Source: Welwitschia mirabilis
Taxonomy: Eukaryota; Gnetophyta; Gnetopsida; Welwitschiales
Assembly (NCBI GenBank): GCA_051453625.1
Contig: JBOZIK010000001.1
Location: 256,626,233 to 256,690,232 of the forward strand
Length of the DNA: 64,000 nt
Direction: 5' to 3'
Of this stretch, positions 25,693 through 37,419 are shown one piece after another. The stretch's first letter is position 1, and each line of letters starts with the position of its first letter. The translations under genes and the position numbers were made by a program. The notes beneath the pieces were generated by a model, which searched no databases, was not told the origin of the DNA, and saw nothing but the letters and a program-made list of their open reading frames with translations.

Positions 25693-26534
25693 TATTGAGA
25701 TCTTGCTAATTGATGATGATTAAAGTTTGATCAAAATTTAGTATCCTTAATCTTTTGTAAAGCTTATAACTATTATCTATTTTTGAATGTGAACTAATGC
25801 ATGATCGAGTAGTGAACTAGAAAAATGAAGAAGTTAAGATTACACATTCAATTAAGAAGGAAATCAACTAATCATTGGGATACCAAATTTAAGAATGAAG
25901 CAACTAAATTCTAGAATAGTAAACTGTTTAATGTTTGGATCTCGATCATCAATTAGTCAATCAACTGTTCATAGTTTTGAAATAATAAAAAGAGAATATT
26001 AGATAACTCGAGTTCGATTGGAGATCCTTTATTTTAAATAAAAATGAGTGATGAATTAAGATCTAAAACTTTAGAATCAAAAACATGAAACCATATAAGT
26101 AAGATTTACATGTGTTACTTTTATTAGAATCTAGCATAACATCATCATATTTAGTGCTATATTATTTCATAGTACTATATTTAATGTAATATCATTCTAC
26201 ATTTAGAACCTGTACTATGAGGGCTTTTAGGTGGTCTAGGATCATTCATTGCTCTCTCAAATATCTTTCTATGTTCTACATTAGATCTAATCCTTAATAG
26301 AGGATACCATAACTTTCTATCATTGATGATCATGAATAATTATAATACTCATGTTGTACAAGTATTGCAAGTCTTATTAATAAATAAATAAACAGAAGTT
26401 CATTTGAACACATGTATTTGCTTTTAAATATTTTATGTTTTATAATTGTTCCTTTAAATTTATAAGATGTTATATTTTTTATTTATTTTCTCTTCATCCC
26501 TTCTCTAGGGAATCACTACAACTAGAATCTAAGT
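25693..26534 (+). repeat. 5' LTR of outer Copia
   Basis: Shares with 60951-61799, in order, tagtatcctt, ttatttttgaatgt, taatgcatgat, ttagaatct, ctttccaca/ctttctatgttctaca, tctaatccttaatagagg, tatcattg, gttttgcaag/tattgcaag and ggaatcacta. Followed by gag on the same strand. A weak primer-site match (ttagtacataag) follows its end. Confidence 0.7.
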
Positions 26535-26559
26535 ATTAGTACATAAGTAGGTTGCACTA

Positions 26560-27420
26560 GTTATAGGTGATACCATGTTTTAATATGAGTTTACTTAAAA
26601 ATTACATGGAAAGTTCTTAGGTGATTCATCCTCTATTCTTTGATGGGAACAACTATGAGTGTTAAAAAATTAAAATTTGAGTATTCATTGAGTCAATTAA
26701 TTTTGATGCATTATCTACCATTGATATAGTTTTTAAGCCTTTTACAAAAACAATGATAATTCATGATCAAAGTGTGATGCACATGTAAACTCTAAAGGAT
26801 TGGTTAGATTATCAAAAACTTAATGAACTCCTACATAAGAAGGTCATGAATGATTTATTTGGTTCCATATAGGTTTTTAATAATTTTACATAAAAATCAT
26901 GGATATTTTTAATTCCATTTATACACTTAATGTAGATCTTTCTAGATCATAGGTTGTATAAAAGATTCTAATGTTCCTTGTCATTCCTTATGAAACAAAC
27001 TTAATCTTCAATAATTAGAGTAGGTCAAAACATTAGTTTGAGATTTTTCATTTAAATAAGCAAGATAAAAAATGCATATCATTATCTACTACTCACAGCT
27101 TATATATTTTTAGATATGATCCTAGTGATAATTCTAGTGATCCTAGTGATAATTCTAGTAATTTAGAAGATATAGAATTAGCTCTTTTCATAAATATTCT
27201 TAAGAATATATTTACAAGAAAGAAGATAAAGTTTAAAAAGAATAATATAAAAATAAATAAAACACTTAAAAAAAGAAAATAAGAAGAAATCATTAGCATT
27301 TAATGCTATGATTGCAAAGGATATAGTCATATGGCATCTAAATGTGCAAACAACACAAGGAATTCATTTAAGGATAAAAAAATATTGACAGCTACATGGA
27401 ATGTTAAAGATGGTGAAGAA
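26560..27420 (+). pseudogene. Copia gag with intact zinc knuckle
   Basis: Begins after the LTR with PLFFDGNNYE and continues KDWLDYQKLNELLHKKVMN. A Ser/Asp linker encoded by 24-bp repeats (27116-27163) reads DPSDNSSDPSDNS. A complete C-x2-C-x4-H-x4-C knuckle, CYDCKGYSHMASKCA, lies at 27304-27348, followed by LTATWNVKDGEE, which matches the post-knuckle part of Sirevirus-like gag. Several stops and frame changes interrupt it. Family role: capsid assembly and RNA binding. Confidence 0.75.
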
Positions 27421-28310
27421 GTAAAATATGATTCACATAGATTAGTAATAATGGATTTTATACTTTTGTACCTCTTATGGTTATAATAGATGATGATGAT
27501 AATGATATTACTATGTTTTCACATAATCCTTTTTTATTAGATAGGATAAATGCTAATTTTTCAAGATTAGAAAGTAATTCTAATGAAGACATGAATTAAA
27601 AAAATGATGAAATTTAGTTGATGGTGATACTTTAACAATTTCTTCTCATGAAATTTATCTAAAATTAAGGGTATAATTACATCAAATAGTGGTCTCAAAA
27701 AGAAGTGAGTCAACTCGAAAAAGGTAAGTAAATGTTGAAGAAAAGATAAAAAATGTAATGAAAGAATGTGATTCCTTAAGAAGTAAGCTTTTTAACAATG
27801 AATATATTCTCACAAAGTTTATTAGATAATATGAAAAGCATGATAGGATCCTTTTAATGTAAAGGCCGATTTACAATAGAGAAGGTATTAGGTATGGTGA
27901 ATAATCAACCTCCTTTTCAAGTGAATTAGATGATAATGTTTTAACTCAAAATTTCACTTATTAGAACTATTATCCTTAGAAGACTTTATATAATTTCTGA
28001 TGTTAGTTTTGTAATAAAACAAGCCATGATAATATTAGATGTTTTTCTCAAAATAAATTTCTTAAACATGATCCTATTTCTTATACTAAGTTGATATTTA
28101 AAAAGAATTTATATTCCTATAACTATCAAAAACTAGATGGTAAATCTTTATATAGTTATCTTGTACAGTTGGCTTTATTATTTACTAGTAATGCTTTTTG
28201 GTGTTTGGATAATGGTTATTCATGAAATAGGACCAATGAGCTAGTAACAAAAATGTATCCATCATCTCATAATAATTTGATGGTGTTTATGTAACCATTA
28301 ATAATAATGA
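27421..28310 (+). pseudogene. Copia gag end, second zinc knuckle and protease
   Basis: A second knuckle at 28001-28042 keeps all four ligands (C-stop-F-C-NKTS-H-DNIR-C) though one stop lies inside it. Two knuckles are known from Sirevirus-type gag. The protease motif at 28202 reads WCLDNGYS, for W-Y-L-D-S-G-C-S: catalytic Asp kept, Ser to Asn, Cys to Tyr. The stretch 28310-28620, where protease should continue, gives no clear match. Confidence 0.65.
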
Positions 28311-28639
28311 TTAAGAAAAGGTAGAAGGTATTAGTAACATTTGTAGAAATAACTTTCCCACATTTTGCAATGTTCTTTGTTTTAATAATTTAAAGCTTAA
28401 GTTGTCATGATCTCCTAACCTCTTTAAGATGAAGATACCCTTATGTCCATGTTTAGTAAAGTATTTGTTAAGTGTGATAAAGGTACTTTCTCTATTCAAG
28501 TGATATAACCCTTTTAGAACAATTTGTAAATGGATATAAAAGGTTGTCCCTATATTCAATGATGTGACTACTACTACCATTATTAAAAACATGATAAAGG
28601 AGGAGTGTAGGGTATGTATGTAATTTGCACAGGTATACT

Positions 28640-29244
28640 AGTCCTTGACAAATTAGCCTAGCCCCCAGTGATCCCAGGCCAGTCTACCCTTTGATGTCTG
28701 ATGATGAAGATGGGAAATTCTTGTATTTTTCAATCATTAATAAAGCATGATCATAATTTCTTTCATTTCTCATTATTTTTTAGTGAGTTCCTTTGAAATC
28801 ATTACAATTTTTATTTATTGTTGTTCTTGAATAATGTAATTTCCCTTGAAATGATTTTGGATCATTACATAACTTGTGAAGTATTAGTTCTAATTATGAT
28901 AAGGATTTTATTATTTATTTTAATAATGAACTTTATCACATCAAGGATAAAATGATAAACCTTTTCATACTAAGAAAAGACTCAAAATATGTTAATTAAA
29001 TTTCTAGTGATGTTTTTTAAATAATCTCAACATAATAATCATTAGTTATGGAACCATAGACTTATATTAATGATGATAATTTGCATCATATTTCCAAGCA
29101 TGATATTATTAGAGGTATCTCAAAGATTCCTACATCTAATCATGTAATTTATAGGGCTTTTCAAATGTGAAATAAAGATACAAGTATTTTTAGAAAGAAA
29201 GATGATATTACACTTATAGGTTGCTTGATCTTCTTAAATGGAAG
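28640..29244 (+). pseudogene. Copia pre-integrase segment, copy 1
   Basis: SISSNYDKDFIIYFNNELYH (~28880) matches the block before the pre-integrase domain, and LHHISKHDIIRGISKIPTSN with FRKKDDITL (~29075-29215) matches the H-x-R-x-x-H type domain where a Copia integrase begins. Aligns over ~600 bp with 41640-42245. It stops abruptly after cttcttaaatgga, where a minus-strand polypurine tract and LTR start abut. Confidence 0.7.
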
Positions 29245-29285
29245 CAAGTTCCAACAATCTCCCTCTTGTTGATGATGTCCAAAAC
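29243..29285 (-). other. Polypurine tract and 3' LTR stub of minus Copia
   Basis: The plus string caatctccctcttgttgatg is, on the minus strand, a purine tract gagggagattg followed by TGTTGG, the usual start of a Copia LTR. Only ~14 LTR bases remain before the outer Copia sequence. Confidence 0.6.
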
Positions 29286-30899
29286 TTGGAAAATCTTGTT
29301 AGTGCAAACTCATCTAAACAACAGAAATTAGACATGTTTTATTTTGAAGAAATATAAATAAGTACTAGTTGTAATTATCATGATATAAGCCATTTGATAA
29401 CAGATAAAACATTTTGATATATATCACTTGAAGAACCAGAAAGACATATATTAGAGGCATTTGTGTAAATAGTTGGGTACACACAAGAGAAGATGATTTA
29501 ATAATAATGTTTGCCATCTAAATATGCATGAAAAGAGTAAAGCACAAAACATTTAACATTTTTCAGATGAAATATACTAGTGGTAAATAGTCATGTATTC
29601 AAGCATGAGATTGAAATGTGTGTCAATACTATATCATAACTAATGGAATTGTGCTCTCATCACATGAAGATATTTAAATCACAAACTAATCAAAGTATTA
29701 CATATTAAAAGTGTGCCAACAAAAGTATAAGATTAAGAAGGATAATGTGTTAAACACAAGATATGTATTAATAAGCGTAATATTAAGAAAATGCCAGATA
29801 ACATGAATGCCTATCAAAACATCAAGGAGGGATCATGAATATAAATGATGTCACTCATGCATCCAATTTAAGATCTCATAATCAAGAACTCCAATCTCAA
29901 TAGAGAATCCTTAACTTAGAAACTGTAGTATCCAACTGATCTATGAATGATTTGCCACATACTTCTCCCCATTTTCAACATAAACAGAAGGCTCTAGTCA
30001 CTAACAGCTAAATCACTTGAGTAATTCTCATCTTGGCCTTCTTCATCACTGTCGTCATTGTTATGGGTGGTGGAGGTTGGCTAGGTGTATGACGATGAGT
30101 AAGGAGGGATGTGTGCCTCTTCTTAGAGGGAAATTGTGATATCTTACTAGGAATCTTAAAGATTCATCTCCTCATACATTGATACATTTAAGGAGTAATG
30201 GAAGTCCTAAAGAAATTGGTGATAGCGATCTCTACGAAAGTAGGTGGTAGTTGAATGGGTGAAAGTGGTTCTACTTGCATGGGTTATAAGTGTGAAGGAG
30301 GTGATAATTATGGATGAAGTAGAGGTGGAGAAGGTACAACTAGTGATGACTAAATTGTGGAACTAGGTAATAATTGTTATGTAGAATGATGGATAGGGAT
30401 CTTGCAATATGAATAATGAAAGATGAAGGGTGGAGTATTTGAGCTTTTAGACTCTATCTCCTGCAATGCTAGACTCTGTTGAGAAGAACCTATAGCCTAC
30501 GGCTTCCCTTGCACATGTGCCTCTATGGGAGTATAGTACTTCCCTAAGCCTATGCCTCATTTCTCGAAGAATCCTTTGAGTAATTATTATTTACTACCCT
30601 ACCTGAGTCATACCCTATACCAAATAGAGCTGATGGTCCTGCTTTCTCCTTTTCTTCTAACTCCTCCTCTAAGTTTGACCATGTGGGAGTCCTTATGAAT
30701 TCCCAACTCTTTATTGGTGCCTCACCTTCAGTTGTTATAGATCTATGTTTCTTTAAACTTAGAAGGTTTCTTCCAATTTTGCTAATCATTTTTACAATTT
30801 TTCATTGAGAAAGAGCTATGAGTAGTAGTGAAAATGATCTTTGAATTTGGAGTTTCCTCTTGCTTGTGCCATTACTTGGTGTTAGTGGCGCTCTCCATT
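29286..30899. other. Spacer in minus Copia, one short open frame
   Basis: Mostly unreadable. A 79-codon minus-strand open run at 30550-30789 contains a glutamate-rich stretch EEELEEKEK and lies just downstream of the env-like part, where such variable acidic tails occur; I give it no separate function. Confidence 0.35.
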
Positions 30900-31680
30900 T
30901 CTCATTGAATTCTACCAATGGTTTATTTTGATAGATGAGATTAGCCTATGGCACTAAAATATCTACACTGCTAATGATCACACTAATTAAACATGGATGG
31001 CTCAAAGTCTGATCCTTATGAAATAGTGAGATGATATCCATACATAAAATGAAACCCAAGTCTATCTAAAAACTTATGAATAAATAGTATACAATGAAGG
31101 TTTGCATGGGTTTGTAATAATTGTAGCTACCTCCTATAACTAAAATGTTGTAGCATGTTGTCAAACTAAGAATTAAGACATCAAGCATCATATCTTATCT
31201 CTCAATATCTTTAATAAACTTCATTATGATATGTTCAAATAAAACATTACTTATTTGACACCAAGATACATTAATAATTCCAGAACTGAATATTTCTCTA
31301 AATGAATTACTATAAAGCTATGGAACATTTGTATCATCTAAGTCAAATAATGAATTGATAAAACTTGGAATAATATGAAAATTTGCACCTCTGATCTAAG
31401 TTTGAAATGCACTAGTACTATCATCAATTTCATGAATGTTTGCATAACTGAACAAGTTATACTATCATTTCCTAACCAAGACAAATAAAATATCTCATAA
31501 GCTATTCTCAGTACCTCTTCTAAAAACCAAGGGTTCTTTCTATGATGATAGAGTTTCTTAACCAAGCCTTAAATCTTCTCTCTGCTACCTCATAATAAAA
31601 CTGAGGTTCATATTATGATCTAATTCATTCTAAGGCATGTTCTTTACCTTTGGAGGTTTCTATTGCCTTTCTTCTTACCA
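30900..31680 (-). pseudogene. Env-like / plant transposon-protein segment
   Basis: In one minus-strand frame, plus ~31330-31470 reads YANIHEIDDSTSAFQT, stop, IRGANFHIIPSFINSLFDL. The spacing of 'F/YAN...E...(V/I)RG..F...P..IN.LF' is that of the conserved domain in plant env-like/transposon proteins found downstream of pol in some Copia elements. Upstream, RFKAWLRNSIIIERTLGF looks like the lead-in of the same domain. Stops are present. Function of this family is not established. Confidence 0.45.
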
Positions 31681-31779
31681 TTTTGCAAAATAAAATGAGA
31701 AACTAATAAGAGATTAACTAAAATATAAGAAGCTATGAAACAATATGTAATGTTTAAGAAAATTCTCTGTTCTTGCTCG

Positions 31780-32230
31780 TAGTTGAGATGTCTCATGATT
31801 CCAAGACATCTAGCTAGAGAAATGTGAGAAAATATAGCCTAAAAATTCACATGAGAGATACATGTGTTGAGTGGAAAATTGAAAATAATATTTGGTAGTC
31901 CCTTTTACTGTTAAAAAGGATCAAAACACTAGCTCTTTTATGTGCTTTATTTCCATAGTAGTATAGTTAAGACATGTATAGAATTCAAGATGTCTAAAAC
32001 ATAAAAACTAAATGTCTACGAAGTTCAAGATATCTATTGTTAAAAAATTTTCAATACATTTTTCTTTTTTTTTTCTTTTGCTATCGAGACATTTACAGAA
32101 ACCAAGATGTCTAATTTGAAAAATTAAAATCACTTACTTATTCTTGTAAGATGTCTGATTCCAAGATGTCTACAAATTTTAAGATGTCCTTACCAGAGAT
32201 GTCTACGAAACTAAAGATGTCTGTAATGAA
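31780..32230. repeat. Cluster of AGATGTCT motifs
   Basis: AGATGTCT or a one-base variant occurs at 31786, 31988, 32105, 32149, 32164, 32182, 32197 and 32215, with an inverted copy at 31804. The last five are 15-18 bp apart. It may be the remains of an LTR promoter or enhancer block. Confidence 0.6.
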
Positions 32231-32399
32231 ATTTTTATATTTTTAAAAAGAATCTATAACTATTATAACCATAGCAATAACACTTTGAGAAGCTAAAGAT
32301 AATCCACATAATTTAACTTTAACTATACAAACTATGTCTAATAATAATCTCAACTCATAAGACAAATGCAATGGAGTTGAGATTTTAAGGATGTTACCT

Positions 32400-33600
32400 T
32401 CTTTGCTTACCTGATTGGACAAGGCCCAATCTCCAATTTCCTATATGAATTAGTGTATCCTTTAGTGCCTTGATATTTTGCAGTCTTATTGACAATCAGA
32501 TCATTATTGCATTGGGTTGTAACATAATTATTATGCCTTGAGTAACTACTACCCATGTGATAAGGGTGTTTCTTCTTGGTTATGAAATCTAGTTTGTATT
32601 TAGGTATCCAAACTTTCCTTGGTGTATTCTGTACAGAATTATATACCAATCTACCATGCATCTTGGTATTATTAGTATAGTATCTATCTTTAAATTTTAT
32701 TAGACATCTAAATTAATAATAACTTATATAATGACAACAATAGCAAATGATGTTATTTATATATGCCAAATGTTCATACCCTAGCTTGTAATTTCATTTT
32801 TTGAATAGAGAAGCTGAAGTGCTAATTGTAGATTCATTGTGTCCCAAGCCACTCTTATCATTTGGATTTCTTCTTTGGTCAAGCATGATATTCAAGGTTT
32901 CTTTACCTTATGTAAATTTTTCAATGATTTTCTCTGAATTTGAAAGTTCCTATCTTATATTCTTTAAAACACACGTAAGTATACCAACCTCAGCTTTAAC
33001 AGTTGAGTTTAAAATGGATAATTTACTGTAAGTATTCTTTTCTTATTCACATGTCTTTTCATGAATACTAAGTAACTTTTTTGTCTTTGTACATAATTTT
33101 TTAAAATTAATAAACTCTTTAGAAATTAAATCATATTTTTCTTGAATACTCATACCTATGTCCTCGTTGGTATCTGAATCATAGTCATCTTTTAAATCAT
33201 TACATTCATCTTGAGTGTGTTCTATGGCCATGTAGGAAGGATGTGTTTTTTTTATTATTTAATCCTTCTTCTTCTATAGCCTTATCATCATCATCCCATC
33301 CAATAAAGAATGATTTCCTTTTATTTGGTTCTTTCTTGTATTTTTCTTGCAATCTACTAGCACTATGGCATTCCAAGGCTATATGACCTTGTACTCCACA
33401 TACCCAACATTATATTTTTGAAATATCAAAAAAAGAAACATTATTTGAAGACTTACCTTTTGACTTACCTTTTGCTGGAAGACTAGATGGTTTTCTGGAG
33501 TCTTTCCTCTTATTGTATTTTCATGCTAGAAGTCTTTTAAATCTTTTTGTAATGAAAGAAAGTCCCTTATTTTCATGCTAAAAGTCTCTTAACCCTTTTG
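32400..33600 (-). pseudogene. Sirevirus-like Copia gag
   Basis: Minus-strand reading: a perfect knuckle CWVCGVQGHIALEC (plus ~33370-33412), then FFIGWDDDDKAIEEE, then a frame shift to MAIEHTQDECNDLKDDYDSD and a Lys/Glu helix region (33043-33231), then KSGLGHNE (~32840), the block that ends the coiled part in this family, and finally NTPRKVWIPK (~32600), which leads into protease. This is the extended gag of Sirevirus-type elements. Interrupted by several stops and at least two frameshifts. Confidence 0.75.
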
Positions 33601-35519
33601 ATCCTGGTAAACAAAAGCATCTTCCCTATATGATCACTTTGTAGCCTATTTAATGATCATCCCTTCTAATTTCTTTGCTTGATTAATTTGAGCAAGTAGC
33701 AACTAAATCTTTAGTAAGGACCATTAGGTTAGTAATCATAGAATGTATAGTAGTGAATAAAACTAAAAAATTGACACCAAGAGGATCTACAAAATCCCAA
33801 TAACTAAAGAAAAGATTTGTAGAAAAATCAATTACCTACAAAAATGAGTTAATGTTGACCACCCCATTAGGATTATGTCCCTTGAATTCAGTTAGTAACA
33901 TAATTACTAAGCTAGATAATAAAGGCAAATCAATATGATCACTTACTTTAGCCCTTAATCAGGTGCTTTTATAATCATCCACACCAAGTTTTCCATTTTT
34001 GTAAGTAAGAGTTAGTGAAAAAGGCTTAAAAGAATCTTGGAAATGTAAAAGAAGTAAAATAAACTACTAAGCAGAAAATCTAGAAAGTAGTCGAAGAAAA
34101 TTGCTCTCTTTTGCCCTTAAGTAACACTTGTACTTCCAAATGATTAGAGGAGAGTTATGCTCCTATTCCTCTCCATTATGTGGAATGGAAATAGAGCATG
34201 TAATAGAAAGAGGAAGAGCCTTTCCCTTCCATTGAGATCATGAGATTTAAGATGAAGATTCTTCCTAAGCATCCATTTATGGTAACAAGCAAATTAGTAA
34301 TAAAAAAGCATAACTTTAATAAAAGAAAAGGTATAACCTAATGAAAATAAATACCCTATTATAAAACATAGTATTGGTGGAGGAATAAACAAGGTCATCT
34401 TCCTCATTAGAAGAAGGAGTGGGGATCAAGTCAAGGAAGAAAGGATAAAGTCATAATAATATGAGAAGAAAGATTAATTTGTCGAACATTGATAAAAGAC
34501 ATGTCCCCTTGAAAGAAAAAGTACAAGGATAGAAGAACCTCCCGCAAGTCAGAAGATCATGATCAGAATTACATTTTTCCCTATCAAGTTGTCAAAGATA
34601 CTCTAAATAAATACTAAAGCTCTAGTCATAGGAAACATTCCCATCCTAGGTAATGGATAAAAGTTAGAGAGCATACTTTTGAAGTTTAGAATAACAGGAA
34701 TATAAGAAATTCCTATAAGAAATTAGTAACCTAAAAGCTACAAAATATGGGATATAAATAGTCTTCAAAGGTATTTTATGGAATCCTTGATGATGAAGTT
34801 TTCTATTTATAAAATCAAAAAACATAGCTTTAAATAAATTCAAAGAATGCAACTCATAAGTAGAGCTTTATGAGTTTAATAAAGCCATGGAATAAGCCAA
34901 AAATATCCTTAAGAGATTATGAACTAAAAAGAAATCAAATTGAATTTGGAATGTAAAAAGGATTAGGCTATTATATCATAAGAAGAGCAAATAGAATAGA
35001 GAATCAAATATAACTTCTAAAGGTAAAACTAAAAATGATGAAAAATTAGAAGGTTCTAAATATTTAAACTTAAAACCCAACCAAGCTCCTCTTAGATTAA
35101 TAGATCACACACTTCTTCATTTACAAACTAAATATTACAAGTATATTAAGGAATATTTGGGAAGGCTTTGGAAGGCACACCTTTAAACTAACAATCCACA
35201 AACTTATAGAAATGAATGTTGGCATGTCTCAACTTAAACAAGGAGTTTATAGGAATAAAATAAAGGATAAATGAAAGAAAACAAAAAAGATAAATAAATT
35301 AAAGAATTATGAAACCAAGAATAGATCTTACCTAGAGTTAAAAAGCCAATAAAACATGTGATTTAACAAAGAAAATGGACCTCCCATCATTCCTATTTAT
35401 AAGAGAAAAGAAGGAATCTTCAAGTAACACTAATGTGATAGTAACAAGATCTGATGTAATGTTGAATTAATGTTGATTTAACATTAAACAAGTAATAAAT
35501 TGATAACAAAATGATGTGA
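33601..35519. other. Unassigned, likely retroelement-derived
   Basis: May contain the 5' end of the minus-strand Copia. No LTR, primer site or protein could be recognised. Confidence 0.3.
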
Positions 35520-37063
35520 CATAATAAGATATAGGATTTACAAAAGTTACCTCAAGGTTTATGTAGGCCATATCACTAGTTTAGAACCTAAGTAAGAATT
35601 AGGGTTCTAACTAGATTAGACATAAGATCCACAAAAGTCATCTTGATGTTTATGCAAGCCATGTCAACAGTTTAGAACATAAGGGAGTACTAAGGTTTTG
35701 ATTGGATAAGGCTAGGATCCACATAAGTAACCTTGATGCTTATGTAGGTCATTACATTAGTTTAGGACATAAGGGTATGTCAAGGATCTAATAGGATTAC
35801 TCCTAAGATCCATGAAATCTACCTCAATGCTTATGTAGGTCATGTTAATAGTTTACAACATAAGAGAGCATCATAGTTCTAACTAGATAGCTCATATGAC
35901 CCACTAAAGATATCTCAATTATAATGTAAATCAAAGAAGTAATTTATAACATAAGAAGGCACTAAGGTTCTAACTAGATCATCTCTAGAATACATGAAAG
36001 CCATCTTGATGCTTGTGCAAGCTATGTCAGTAGTTTAGAATATAAGAGAGCATCAACATTTTGCCTGGATTAGGCTTAAGATTCATAGAACATAAGGGGG
36101 CATCAAGGTTCTAATTAGATTATCCCTAAAACCAACAAAGACCATCTTGATGCTCATGTAGGCTATATCAGCAGCTTACAACATAAGGAAGCACTAAGTT
36201 TCTGACTAGATAGTTTATATAGCCATAAAAGATATCTCGATTATCGTGTAGGTTAAAGAAGAATTTTACAACATAAGAAGATGGTATGGTTCTGACTGGA
36301 TAAGCCTTAAGATCTACAAAATCTACCTTAATGCTTTTTTAGATTATTTAGCAATGTATAACATAAGGAAATACTAGGATTCTTACTGGATTAGGCCTAG
36401 AACTCAGAAAAGCCACCTAGATGCTCACGCAATCATGTTAGTAATTTGCACCATAAGCAGATGCCAAGGTTCTGACTAAATTAGCTCTAAGACAATCAAA
36501 AAGTACCTCGATTGTTATGTAGGATAAAGAAGTAGTTTACAACATAAGGGGGATGTTATGATTCTAATTTGATCACCCGTAAGATCCACGAAAGCCATCT
36601 CCATGCTCAAAAGTATAAGAACATTAATTTGAAAAGCAGGGAGATGCTAGGATTCTAACTGGACAGTTCATATAATCCATAGATGTTAAATCATCACTCA
36701 ATAGTGTAAGAACAATAATTTAAAAATAAAGGGAACATCAAGGTTCTAATTAAACAGTCCATCTCATTCACAGATGTCACATCATTAATTAATGATATAA
36801 GAACATAATTTGAAAAGAAAGGGGTATCAAGTTCTTATTAGTTAGCCCATATGACTCATAAATACCACATCATCACTCAATAGTATAAGAACAGTAGTTT
36901 GGAAAACAAGTAGGTGATAATATTCTAATTAGATAGCACATATGATCCATAGATGTTATAACATCACTCGATATTGCAAGATTATCAGTTTGAAAAGTAA
37001 GAAGGCACTAAGGTTCTGATTAGATAGCTCATATAGATCAAGATGCCATATCATCATAAAAGA
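35520..37063 (+). repeat. Tandem array, ~17 units of 90-91 bp
   Basis: The phrase agaacataag (and variants) recurs at 35583, 35674, 35764, 35855, 35946, 36037, 36087, 36178, 36268, 36358, 36448 and 36539: spacings 90-91 except one 50-bp partial unit. A second subtype, anchored on aatttgaaaag, follows at 36626, 36717, 36807, 36897 and 36987. Within the first part, units carrying aaagatatctcgatta recur about every three or four units, hinting at higher-order structure. No open frame runs through it. It precedes a TATA-like site and a chromovirus gag, so it could be LTR or leader sequence of that element, or an independent satellite. Confidence 0.85.
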
Positions 37064-37197
37064 GATAATAAATTATAGTTATAAGTAAATTTATTAAGTA
37101 ACTAACTATAGAGTTAAATAACTTTTATTACTTCATATTTTAGTAACTAATACAATAACTTCCATGATTGTTATAACTCCCAAAACTAAAATCTGAA

Positions 37198-37207
37198 CTA
37201 TATAAAG
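37198..37207 (+). promoter_or_regulatory. Possible TATA box
   Basis: CTATATAAAG lies between the tandem array and the start of chromovirus gag, where an LTR promoter is expected. No other promoter evidence. Confidence 0.3.
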
Positions 37208-37419
37208 GTGAAGAAAAGGGGTCGGAGCAGATGGCATGGGATGAAGCTTATATTGGTAGGTTATAAAATATCATTTAAATACTTGCATTATTTCCTTAGA
37301 GCAAAGAATCAACAAACTTTATAGTCAATTCAAAAATAGCCATGTCAATGTAAAAGCTTTACAAAAAGAAACAAATGACAAATTAGACTTAATTTTGTAA
37401 GTTCTAGGAGGATGACCAT

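Larger units (their letters stand above)
29243..33600 (-). mobile_element. Minus-strand Sirevirus-like Copia remnant, pol missing
   Basis: Minus-strand order: gag with zinc knuckle (33600-32400), an unassigned stretch with AGATGTCT motifs, an env-like segment (31680-30900), a spacer, then a polypurine tract and the first ~14 bases of a 3' LTR (29243-29285). Integrase, RT and RNase H were not found. A gag-to-env-like order ending in a tract like gatgatgtcc-aaaac (plus) is typical of Sireviruses, which carry an extra frame after pol. Right boundary uncertain. Confidence 0.6.

Noticed and set aside
28311-28592. 93-codon minus-strand frame within Copia protease region
   Set aside because: No recognisable protein, no start context or partner; may be chance in AT-rich DNA, although the + strand here also fails to match protease.
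32801-33031. 76-codon plus-strand frame
   Set aside because: Antisense of Sirevirus-like gag on the minus strand (KSGLGHNE block).
35520-37063. CRISPR-like array
   Set aside because: Units are adjacent, without unique spacers, diverge gradually, and the window is from a plant nuclear genome.
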